From positions 1-64,000 of the forward strand of contig CAYSTJ010000007.1 of the NCBI GenBank assembly GCA_964434105.1: a stretch of DNA of 64,000 nt, in the 5' to 3' direction. The notes below the pieces were generated by a model. That model worked only from the letters and a program-made list of their open reading frames with translations, was not told the origin of the DNA and made no database searches. A program made the translations under genes and the position numbers. This document shows, in pieces, positions 35,993 to 43,663 of the stretch (position 1 is the stretch's first letter; the number at the start of each line of letters is the position of its first letter). Source of the DNA: CAYNST01 sp964434105 (GTDB lineage: Bacteria > Pseudomonadota > Gammaproteobacteria > Pseudomonadales > Cellvibrionaceae).

Positions 35993-36469
35993 TTATACAG
36001 GATGCTGAATCCAGGACAGTGTACCGCATCCCCGGGCAACCGCTATATCCAGTCTGACCGCCGCCATACTCCCGGTGCTCAGTCGGTACTGCCCCGGCTC
36101 AAAGCCGCACAATTCATCCAGCAGGGTTCCCAATAGCGGCTGATGAGACACCAGCAACAGTTTCCGGCCCGGACTATCATGTGTATCGAGATGATCAATG
36201 ACCATTTGAGGATTGCTGCAGGGTGTCAGAACATCCATAACGTCGGTCGGGCAGCGTTTGAGCTCTGGCTGTAACTCCTGAATGACTTCCAGTGTCTGCC
36301 GCGCTCTCAGGTAGGGACTGACCCAGACACTGTCGATGCCTTTCAGGCGGTCGCCGCTGGATTGAATCGCCCGCTGCAACTCGTCACGCCCCGTCGGAGT
36401 CAGTGCGCGCAATTGATCACTGCTGGCCACCGGCTCAGCGCGGCCGTGCCGAAATAAAATGACTTCCAT
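35993..36469 (-). CDS. sixA: Phosphohistidine phosphatase SixA
   Basis: SixA is a small histidine phosphatase removing phosphate from phosphohistidine, for example on phosphotransfer proteins. The 158-residue product has the RHG catalytic motif at residues 7-9 (ILFRHGRAEP), SPYLRARQT at about 51-59 and the second histidine in LVSHQPLLG. Size fits E. coli SixA (161). It lies near gpsA, as in pseudomonads. Confidence 0.93.
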   Translation of the reverse strand: MEVILFRHGRAEPVASSDQLRALTPTGRDELQRAIQSSGDRLKGIDSVWVSPYLRARQTLEVIQELQPELKRCPTDVMDVLTPCSNPQMVIDHLDTHDSPGRKLLLVSHQPLLGTLLDELCGFEPGQYRLSTGSMAAVRLDIAVARGCGTLSWIQHPV

Positions 36470-36599
36470 CAGCTTTTCCTCACTCTTGTACTGCCCGACT
36501 GTGATAGCCCTCGCCAGTTCAACCCACCCTTAAGTGTTTGGCAAACCGGCGTATTTTTATCGTTTTCAGGAACACAGTCGCTGACATCAGCGAACAACG

Positions 36600-37277
36600 C
36601 TACTCAGGCTTTTTCCGGGTGCGTGTCGTTTTCCCTGTATTGCCGGCTGGTTCCGGCGTTATATCTTCCGGTAACTCGCCAGCATCCGGCGTCCCCGGCT
36701 GACTGGCCGGGTCTATCGCCGGTGAAGCGGGACTCTGGTTATCCACGTCTGCCGCCGGCTCCACGTCAATCAATGATGTTGCGGCAGTCACCTCGGTCGG
36801 CTCGGCGTCAGATGGTGCTTCTACGACAGGGTCAGACGTTGATTCAGCGCCGACGTCGTATGGTGATTCCACTTCGGCGTCCGCGGCTGTGGTATGCCGG
36901 GTGGGGGGGGCAGTATCCGTTTGCGTCGTAGCGGGTTTGACCTGGGCTGGCGCGGGTGCCTGCTCATGGATCGGGTCCCGTTCCGGTACGATCACGGTCG
37001 TGCTGTCGCCGGGCCAGTCGGCAAAGGGAAACGGCTTAAAATCGGTGTTGTAGGTCAGAAACATCAGCATCTGATGTATATAAAGCGTCAGCTCGCGACC
37101 AAAGACCCGCAACTTGGTGTTTTCGGCGCCGGTCAGCAAGGCAAATACAAACTGCACCACCACCAGAATGACCATAAAAAAGGACGCGATATACAGGAAA
37201 AATGCAAATAGAATCATGTACAAAAAACGCACCCAGTGCTTGCTGGATGTCAGATTATTCTTCAGTTGTTCGTCCAT
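36600..37277 (-). CDS. DUF4389 membrane protein with disordered C-terminal tail
   Basis: The 225 residues divide into a DUF4389 domain (about 1-90) with two membrane helices (about 18-50, then a helix near 60-78) ending in FKPFPFADWP, and an unusual tail of about 130 residues rich in Pro, Thr, Glu, Asp and Ala that looks disordered, ending in basic TRTRKKPE. DUF4389 genes commonly lie next to gpsA and sixA in gammaproteobacteria; the function is unknown. It lies 12 bases after gpsA. Confidence 0.85.
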   Translation of the reverse strand: MDEQLKNNLTSSKHWVRFLYMILFAFFLYIASFFMVILVVVQFVFALLTGAENTKLRVFGRELTLYIHQMLMFLTYNTDFKPFPFADWPGDSTTVIVPERDPIHEQAPAPAQVKPATTQTDTAPPTRHTTAADAEVESPYDVGAESTSDPVVEAPSDAEPTEVTAATSLIDVEPAADVDNQSPASPAIDPASQPGTPDAGELPEDITPEPAGNTGKTTRTRKKPE

Positions 37278-37289
37278 TATTGCCCCCGG

Positions 37290-38321
37290 TTATGGTTGTT
37301 GACTGTACTCGACATCAGATGCCATGGCACCGCTCATCAATTCTTTTATAACCTTTTCGATATTCCGCCCCTGAAACATAACGGCATACAGCCCCGACGC
37401 GAGTGGCATATAAACACCCAGTTCATCTGCCTTTGACTTGACTATTTTTAATGTGTTCACCCCCTCGGCCACCTGCCCGACGTCCCGAACCGCCTGCTCC
37501 AGTGAGTGCCCCTGCCCCAGGGCAAAACCAATCCGATAGTTGCGGCTCAGGTCGGAGCTACAGGTCAAAAACAGATCACCCACGCCCGCCAGCCCCAGAA
37601 AAGTCGCCGGGTCTGCACCCAGTGTTTTGGCGAAGCGTCCCATCTCGGCAAGACTGCGGGTAAGAATCATGGACTGCGTGTTGAATCCGCACCCCATCGC
37701 GACGGCCATGCCGGCTATAATGGCATAAATATTCTTCAAAGCACCAGCCAGCTCGACGCCGATCCGGTCACGGTTGGTGTACACGCGAAAGGTATTCGAA
37801 GAAAACAACCGGGGAATGCGTGCAAGAATTTCTTCATGCTGGCTCGCGATAACGCTGCCAGTGTACTGATTGGTCACGATTTCCTTCGCGAAATTGGGTC
37901 CACTCAAAACACCAACCGGACGCTCACCCAACTCCTGCTCAAGTATTTCGGTCATTCGCGTGAACGAACCGCCTTCAATGCCCTTGGTCGCACTGACCAG
38001 CAGACAGTCATCCCGCAGGAATGGCGCCGCCGCACGAACCACCTCCCGGTAGGAGTGGCTCGGTACCGCCAGCACGAGTATCTGGCAATGGCGCACTGCC
38101 GCATCCAGGTTCGCAGTCACTGTCAGGTTGTCATGGAGAGTATGCCCCGGCAAATAATCGGCATTTTCCCGGGTACGCTGCGCAACCGCCGCACGTTCGG
38201 CATTACGCAACCACAGACAGGTGTGATGGCCATTGGTGGCAATGATATTGGCGAGCGCTGTGCCGAAACTGCCGCCGCCAAGTACGGTAACTACGTAGGA
38301 CTGTTGCGTATGGTGATGCAT
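37290..38321 (-). CDS. gpsA: Glycerol-3-phosphate dehydrogenase [NAD(P)+] GpsA
   Basis: GpsA reduces dihydroxyacetone phosphate to sn-glycerol 3-phosphate for phospholipids. The 343-residue protein shows the nucleotide-binding loop VLGGGSFGTALA (about 13-24), ATKGIE, GPNFAKEI and GVELAGALKNIYAI with the catalytic lysine. Length is normal (E. coli 339). Together with mgsA it uses dihydroxyacetone phosphate, but the genes are far apart. The 180 bases upstream hold no gene. Confidence 0.96.
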   Translation of the reverse strand: MHHHTQQSYVVTVLGGGSFGTALANIIATNGHHTCLWLRNAERAAVAQRTRENADYLPGHTLHDNLTVTANLDAAVRHCQILVLAVPSHSYREVVRAAAPFLRDDCLLVSATKGIEGGSFTRMTEILEQELGERPVGVLSGPNFAKEIVTNQYTGSVIASQHEEILARIPRLFSSNTFRVYTNRDRIGVELAGALKNIYAIIAGMAVAMGCGFNTQSMILTRSLAEMGRFAKTLGADPATFLGLAGVGDLFLTCSSDLSRNYRIGFALGQGHSLEQAVRDVGQVAEGVNTLKIVKSKADELGVYMPLASGLYAVMFQGRNIEKVIKELMSGAMASDVEYSQQP

Positions 38322-38501
38322 GTTTGACCCTTACTGGACACCAGCTGGTCACCCGGGTCCGGTTCACAAATCTCGCGGCAGGAAAGCGCACATGGCGCCA
38401 AAACACCACTGACCGCCCGTAACAGGATAGACAGGACGCGTCTTTCCTGCGGACAGCCAGCGCGACTGGACAGCCGGCACCCGGCCGGCGATTATTTTTA
38501 A

Positions 38502-40406
38502 TCAGTTAAACAAATCCAGCAACAGTTTGTTCAGACGCTGCACGTAGGCTGCCGGGTCCGCCAGGTGCCCACCCTCTGCCAGACTCGCCTGATCGAACAG
38601 TATATGGGCCAGATCGGCAAAACGATCTTCATCGGCTTCGTTATCCAGCTTACTGACCAGTGGGTGTTCCGGATTGATTTCAATGATTGGCTTTGATTCC
38701 GGGACTTTCTGTCCTGCGGATTCCAGCAGACGCCGCATCTGACTACCCATGTCGTCCTCGCCGACTACCAGGCAGGCCGGCGATTCCGTCAACCGGTGTG
38801 TTACCCGGACATCCTCTACGGTGTCGGTCAGCACATCTTTCAAACGCTTCACCAGGCTTTCGAACTGCGCTTCGACCTGCTTGTGGCTTTCCTTCTCTTC
38901 CTCGGTTTCCACGCCGCCGAGATCCAGCGAGCCCTTGCCGACATCCTGCAATGCCTTGCCGTCGTACTCCATCAGGTGACCCATCAGCCAGTCGTCCACC
39001 CGGTCGGTAAGCAGCAGCACTTCAACGCCTTTTTTACGGAAGACTTCCAGATGCGGGCTGTTCTTCGCGGTATTAAAATTTTCGGCGACGACGTAATAAA
39101 TCTTGTCCTGCCCTTCCTTCATGCGCTCGATATACTGGTCCAGCGACTGATCCTGCGCGGGGCTGTCGGTATGGGTGGTGGAAAAACGCAGCAGCTTCGC
39201 AATTTTCTCACGATTGGCGTAGTCTTCGGCCGGGCCCTCTTTCAAGACCTGACCAAATTCCTTCCAGAAGGTGGCGTATTTTTCTGCATCGTTGCTGGCC
39301 AGTTTCGACAGCATATCCAGCGCGCGTTTGGTAAGCGCGGATTTCATACTGTCGACATTCGGGTCCTTCTGCAGGATCTCGCGGGATACGTTCAGTGACA
39401 GGTCGTTGGAATCCACCACACCTTTAATAAACCGCAGGTAAATCGGCAGAAACTGCTCGGCTTCATCCATAATAAACGTACGCTGCACATAGAGCTTCAG
39501 GCCGCGCACACCTTCCCGGTTATACATATCGAACGGTGCACGCCCCGGTACATAGAGCAGACTGGTGTAATCCAGCTTGCCTTCCACCCGGTTGTGGCTC
39601 CAGGTCAGCGGCTCACCAAAATCGTGGCTTATGTGCTTGTAGAATTCGTTGTATTCCTCGTCGGTAATGTCGCTGCGCGAGCGGGTCCACAGCGCGGTCG
39701 CCTTGTTGACGGTTTCGTCTTCCGGTGCCTGCTTTTCTTTCTCTTCATCACCGAAATTTTCTTTCTGCATCACAATCGGTAACGAGATATGATCGGAATA
39801 CTTTTTAATGATGGACCGCAAACGCCAGCCATCGGCAAACTCTTCTTCGCCCTTTTTCAGATGCAGAACAACGCGGGTGCCACGCTTCTCCATGTCTACG
39901 GGTTCGATGGTGTAGTCGGCCTCACCAGCGGAGGACCAGTGCACACCCTGCGCCGGGCTCAAACCGGCCCGACGGGTAAATACATCCACCCGGTCGGACA
40001 CGATAAACGCAGAATAGAAGCCGACCCCGAACTGCCCGATCAGCTGCGAATCCTTCTTCTGATCACCCGACAGTTTTGACAGAAACTGTGCGGTGCCGGA
40101 TTTGGCAATAGTCCCCAGGTGGTCGATAACTTCCTCCCGGCTCATACCGATACCGTTATCTTCAATGGTCACGGTGTTGGCTTCCTTGTCAAAGCTGATC
40201 CGAATCTTCAGTTCGGGATCACTTTCCAGCAGCTCAGCGTTCTCCAGCGCTTCAAAGCGCAGCTTATCGGCAGCATCCGACGCGTTGGAAACGAGTTCGC
40301 GCAGAAAGATCTCTTTGTTGGAATACAGAGAGTGGATCATCAAGTGCAGCAGCTGCTTGGCCTCGGTCTCAAATCCACGGGTTTCTATCGCGGCATTTAC
40401 CGTCAT
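38502..40406 (-). CDS. htpG: Chaperone HtpG (Hsp90)
   Basis: HtpG is the bacterial Hsp90 ATPase chaperone. I choose the ATG at 40406 with GGAG 7 bases upstream, giving 634 residues (E. coli 624); the frame open from 40481 adds 25 residues with no homology. The N-terminal GHKL ATPase is clear: FLRELVSNASDA, EDNGIGMSREE and GQFGVGFYSAF. The middle and C-terminal dimerisation domains follow. A sigma-32 promoter lies 50-75 bases upstream. It is downstream of a lipoprotein gene but separately promoted. Confidence 0.97.
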   Translation of the reverse strand: MTVNAAIETRGFETEAKQLLHLMIHSLYSNKEIFLRELVSNASDAADKLRFEALENAELLESDPELKIRISFDKEANTVTIEDNGIGMSREEVIDHLGTIAKSGTAQFLSKLSGDQKKDSQLIGQFGVGFYSAFIVSDRVDVFTRRAGLSPAQGVHWSSAGEADYTIEPVDMEKRGTRVVLHLKKGEEEFADGWRLRSIIKKYSDHISLPIVMQKENFGDEEKEKQAPEDETVNKATALWTRSRSDITDEEYNEFYKHISHDFGEPLTWSHNRVEGKLDYTSLLYVPGRAPFDMYNREGVRGLKLYVQRTFIMDEAEQFLPIYLRFIKGVVDSNDLSLNVSREILQKDPNVDSMKSALTKRALDMLSKLASNDAEKYATFWKEFGQVLKEGPAEDYANREKIAKLLRFSTTHTDSPAQDQSLDQYIERMKEGQDKIYYVVAENFNTAKNSPHLEVFRKKGVEVLLLTDRVDDWLMGHLMEYDGKALQDVGKGSLDLGGVETEEEKESHKQVEAQFESLVKRLKDVLTDTVEDVRVTHRLTESPACLVVGEDDMGSQMRRLLESAGQKVPESKPIIEINPEHPLVSKLDNEADEDRFADLAHILFDQASLAEGGHLADPAAYVQRLNKLLLDLFN

Positions 40407-40454
40407 TGCATATCTCCTGAGGGTATGGGCATTTAGGGAATTCTGAGTAGGGCA

Positions 40455-40482
40455 AGATGGGGTTGGTCTGCCAGAATTCAAG
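40455..40482 (-). promoter_or_regulatory. Sigma-32 heat-shock promoter of htpG
   Basis: On the minus strand CTTGAA (40482-40477) is followed after 14 bases by CCCCATCT (40462-40455), an excellent match to the sigma-32 consensus CTTGAA-N11-16-CCCCATnT. It faces htpG. Upstream in 40577-40604 is a 14-base tandem duplication, AGAACAGGAAGGTC twice. Confidence 0.85.
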
Positions 40483-40666
40483 TTACAACCTGTATTCGCG
40501 TCGGCAGCACGTTATTAATGGGGTCGATTATGCAAGCCGGCCCCCGAACGCCAATGCCGCCGCGCCAGGACGGGACAGAACAGGAAGGTCAGAACAGGAA
40601 GGTCAGTACGGGGGAGCAGCCCGTCAGGGGCAGTATGGCCTCACGATTGCCGCGAGGCCGGTAGCG

Positions 40667-40978
40667 TCAGGGGCAGCGGTAGACGGCAAATACCTGGGAG
40701 CCGCGGTCCACCAGTGACTCCGCCACGATCGTATCGCCCCCCATTACAGCAGCTTCACGCTGGGCCAGCGTCACCAGCTCGTCGCCGACCTTGGCGGAAG
40801 ACCGCGGGACCACAACTATCCGGCCCAGCGTTTTAACATTGGCAAGCCCGATGCGCTTGCATTCCGTAACTTCCGATGGCTTGGCGAGCCGGACAGCGGA
40901 CGACCCGGCGTCCGGTTTAACCCAGGTGCAGGCAGACACACAGCACGCCAGCAAGAGACACACACTTGATTTCACCAC
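40667..40978 (-). CDS. DUF4156-like small lipoprotein
   Basis: The 103-residue product begins from GTG with AGGAG 6 bases upstream. It has a lipoprotein signal with lipobox LLACCVSAC (acylated Cys expected at about 17) and a short domain ending VFAVYRCP that fits DUF4156. The function is unknown. It begins 3 bases after the FHA gene and closes a three-gene unit with the trypsin-like protease and the FHA membrane protein. Confidence 0.82.
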   Translation of the reverse strand: MVKSSVCLLLACCVSACTWVKPDAGSSAVRLAKPSEVTECKRIGLANVKTLGRIVVVPRSSAKVGDELVTLAQREAAVMGGDTIVAESLVDRGSQVFAVYRCP

Positions 40979-40981
40979 GAT

Positions 40982-41983
40982 TTACTCCTCGGTTCCGGTG
41001 GCTTGGATTTTGGGGAGGTCGCCGTACAGTGACTGGGTTGCGGTCATGAACGCCTCCAGCGTTACATCGTCCCGAAATTGCCAGCCCGGGGTGACCAGAG
41101 CCCGGTTATAGGGTGGCATCGGATCGAATTCTGCTTTCTTCACGCTCTCGACCAGCAACGGTATCACCAGAATGAGCACGGGTATTGCGGCCGCAATGCC
41201 GGCGCGGGTATGCATGCGCAACTGCGTGGCGAATATCAATGACACATAGATGACGTAAAACAGTATTGCCGCCATCAACAGCGTTGTCAGAGCCTCCGCG
41301 ACGGGCCACATGTTCAGGTTGAATACAGCGATCGACAGTCCAAAACCGGTGACATTAAATACGATCATGCCGAGCATTGCCACATTCCAGTGCACAGGAA
41401 ACTTGCCATCATGACGCAGACTGCGGCCCAGCAGCGACCAGACGCCGGCAAACAGGGCCGCGCCGGCCACCGCGTAGACAGCCTTCAGGCCGTGCTCCAG
41501 CAAACTGTCCACCCGCGGGTCGGCCAAATAGCTGTCCCGCATCTCCAGACCACCGAGGATCACGGCCAGCAGCAGGCACACCCACCAGAGGGACAGGGCT
41601 TGGCCGACTTCCTCCCAGCGGGACATGGCCTCCGTTTCCGCTATGTGGTGATCGCTGGAATAGATCCGCACCAGCGTTCGACCCAGAGCGAACGTCTGGC
41701 CCGAGTAAAACGGATGCCGTCCCGATACCCGGGTTTTCTTTTTGACGCCATCACTGCGGCCACCCGGCAGCATCCAGGCACCATTCAGGGATTTCATGTC
41801 CACGCAGCTGAAGCGACCGGTGGCCGGATTCTGCTCCACGCGCAGGTGCAGGCGGTCAACATGGGAATCCGTAAGAATCACATCGCAATCAAACCCCCGG
41901 CCGATGGAGACATCCGTCTGGTCGAATACCTGGGTCTGCAAGGCCTGCCCGCTGCGGTTGATTTTCTCGACGACTATTGCCAC
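40982..41983 (-). CDS. FHA domain protein with five membrane helices
   Basis: The 333-residue protein has an N-terminal FHA phosphothreonine-recognition domain (about 24-110) with the core residues G28-R29-G30 and S40/H41 and the loop DMKSLNGAWM, then five predicted membrane helices (about 130-148, 167-186, 200-222, 229-252, 261-280) and a short soluble tail. The start is GTG, preceded by GGAGGTGATC (41995-41986), fully complementary to the 16S rRNA tail and located inside the end of the protease gene, with which it overlaps by 10 bases. This implies high, coupled translation. The partner kinase is not in the window, and the role is unknown. Confidence 0.85.
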   Translation of the reverse strand: MAIVVEKINRSGQALQTQVFDQTDVSIGRGFDCDVILTDSHVDRLHLRVEQNPATGRFSCVDMKSLNGAWMLPGGRSDGVKKKTRVSGRHPFYSGQTFALGRTLVRIYSSDHHIAETEAMSRWEEVGQALSLWWVCLLLAVILGGLEMRDSYLADPRVDSLLEHGLKAVYAVAGAALFAGVWSLLGRSLRHDGKFPVHWNVAMLGMIVFNVTGFGLSIAVFNLNMWPVAEALTTLLMAAILFYVIYVSLIFATQLRMHTRAGIAAAIPVLILVIPLLVESVKKAEFDPMPPYNRALVTPGWQFRDDVTLEAFMTATQSLYGDLPKIQATGTEE

Positions 41984-43263
41984 TGGATCACCTCCGCAAA
42001 CCGTCGCAGGAAGCGATCGGCCGCCCTGCGGGTTACGCCTGACAGGGTGAAATGGTCCATGGCGCCTTTATTGCGCTGGTCGAGTGATACGCCGATAAAA
42101 AACACATCATGCAGGCCGGGTAACTGCTTGTACGCCCGCACACAGTAGCCGGCACGTCGCCGCATGCCTTTGCCCTCCCCCGAGGCCGGCGTGTGGATGA
42201 TTTCATTCACGCAGCGGTAATCACTCATATGATCCTTATGGCTTTCGTTGCCGGGGCGGGCGATGGAGGTATTCTCGGCCATGAGTCGATAAAAGGCGGA
42301 CTGGGGCCATCCGGTGCCTTCCAGATAATAAAATTCGTACTCCATATAGCCGGTGTTTACCTCGGCGTTGATAAAGATGTTGTCGGCGTTATTGCAACCC
42401 CGCGCAATCTCCAACAAATTGCGATCCTCCTCCTCCTCGCTGTTACCCCAGCACTCGAACCAGTTCACCGTCTTGCCCAGAATCAATGCGCCGCCCATTT
42501 TTTCAAGGGGCCATTGCGTCGCGAGGATATCGTCAATCATCGCGTCCGTCGTCACGCCAATCTGTCTGGCCATGTCCGTCAGCAGATCATAATCCGCCGT
42601 AAGCTCGGGAATATTCCCGACCAGCCGCCCCAGCGCGGCAACCGGTACCAGAAAACCAATCTGGTTCCCCGCAGTGGCCACATTGATGCCAACCACTTCG
42701 GAATCCCGGTTCACGGTGGGGCCGCCACTCATGCCGGAATTGATCGCGCCGCTGAAGTGAATCCGGTCCAGAAACTTGTTCTCCACCAGACCGTTGTAGT
42801 TGCCCTGCACCACGGTCAAACCGAGATCGTGCGGATTACCGAGTGAATACAGAATCTCCCCCCGACGCGGGCGCTGCCCGGACAGCACAAACGGCCGACC
42901 GGTAAAGTTGCCGTCTGTGGTACGCAGCACCGCCAGATCACTGACAACATCCACCGTCACTACTTCCATAACAAAGGTGACATCGCCCTGGTCGACCTCG
43001 ATACGGAAATCATCGGGCTTGAGAACCTTCTCGGAGACAACGTGATAGTTGGTGGCGATGTACCCGCCTTCGAGCAGAAAGCCGGTGCCCAATGCCGCAC
43101 GGCTGCCGGATTTGTTTTCCATCATCCGCACCTGGAATATCGAATGTTCCATCTCGGAAAAAATGGTATCCGCACCGCGCTCAACATCAGCAAAAACCGC
43201 GGCCCGTGGCACCAGCAGAAGGGACGAGGCAAAAAGAAAATACGTTATGAATGTTTTAATCAT
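41974..43263 (-). CDS. Trypsin-like (HtrA-type) secreted serine protease with unknown C-terminal domain
   Basis: From the ATG at 43263 this encodes 429 residues (the frame continues upstream to a TTG at 43281). After a signal peptide (to about residue 25, near FAD) comes an S1C protease domain with the triad His74 (ATNYHVVS), Asp109 (DVVSDLAVL) and Ser179 (NSGMSGGPT, Met replacing the usual Asn of GNSGGP). Residues from about 235 on are not a PDZ domain that I recognise and contain several cysteines. It is the first gene of a protease-FHA-lipoprotein operon. The substrate is unknown; periplasmic quality control or signalling is plausible. Confidence 0.85.
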   Translation of the reverse strand: MIKTFITYFLFASSLLLVPRAAVFADVERGADTIFSEMEHSIFQVRMMENKSGSRAALGTGFLLEGGYIATNYHVVSEKVLKPDDFRIEVDQGDVTFVMEVVTVDVVSDLAVLRTTDGNFTGRPFVLSGQRPRRGEILYSLGNPHDLGLTVVQGNYNGLVENKFLDRIHFSGAINSGMSGGPTVNRDSEVVGINVATAGNQIGFLVPVAALGRLVGNIPELTADYDLLTDMARQIGVTTDAMIDDILATQWPLEKMGGALILGKTVNWFECWGNSEEEEDRNLLEIARGCNNADNIFINAEVNTGYMEYEFYYLEGTGWPQSAFYRLMAENTSIARPGNESHKDHMSDYRCVNEIIHTPASGEGKGMRRRAGYCVRAYKQLPGLHDVFFIGVSLDQRNKGAMDHFTLSGVTRRAADRFLRRFAEVIQWQ

Positions 43264-43470
43264 CAGGTATCTGGCGAACAAATGGCATGTTCGACCATCA
43301 TAGCTTACCCGCGAGAAAATAACAGTATTCAGCGCGGGCGGGCTCTATAACGACACGGGATTGGTCTAATCCCGTGGCTATATTTAACACATAGCGTGGG
43401 CCAGTGGTTCAGGAAGCTGACCCGCTATTCACGACATGTAGTAAGGAAACCTGCTACGCAGACACTTTAA

Positions 43471-43512
43471 ATGCAGGCGAGCCGTCGGAATGCCGCACCA
43501 CTGCGCTCCCGG
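43471..43512 (-). repeat. Inverted flank repeat R1 (GC-rich dispersed repeat)
   Basis: Read on the minus strand, these 42 bases match 50824-50865 and 50979-51020 at 40 of 42 positions, in opposite orientation. The sequence contains GGAGCGCAGTGGTGCGGCAT and CGGCTCGCCTGCAT. It lies beyond the end of fliD, while the matching copies lie before fliC2. Confidence 0.8.
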
Positions 43513-43606
43513 GAGCGCTAACGCGGCGTTTCTATTTCGACTTCGGCTTTCGGTGGTTGTGCATGCAGTGCGATTGCGCTATGTATGACCGGGAGCGCTA
43601 ACGCGG
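43511..43606 (+). repeat. Direct repeat pair in the fliD 3' flank
   Basis: GGGAGCGCTAACGCGG occurs at 43511-43526 and again at 43591-43606. The second copy is followed by GGGGTTTTTACACCCC, which can form a short hairpin. The whole interval 43282-43663 has no supportable gene; besides these repeats it carries the protease promoter region. Confidence 0.6.
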
Positions 43607-43663
43607 GGGTTTTTACACCCCGGATATCGGCCAGTCGCCCCGGGGGCTGAATGGAATGGTTAT

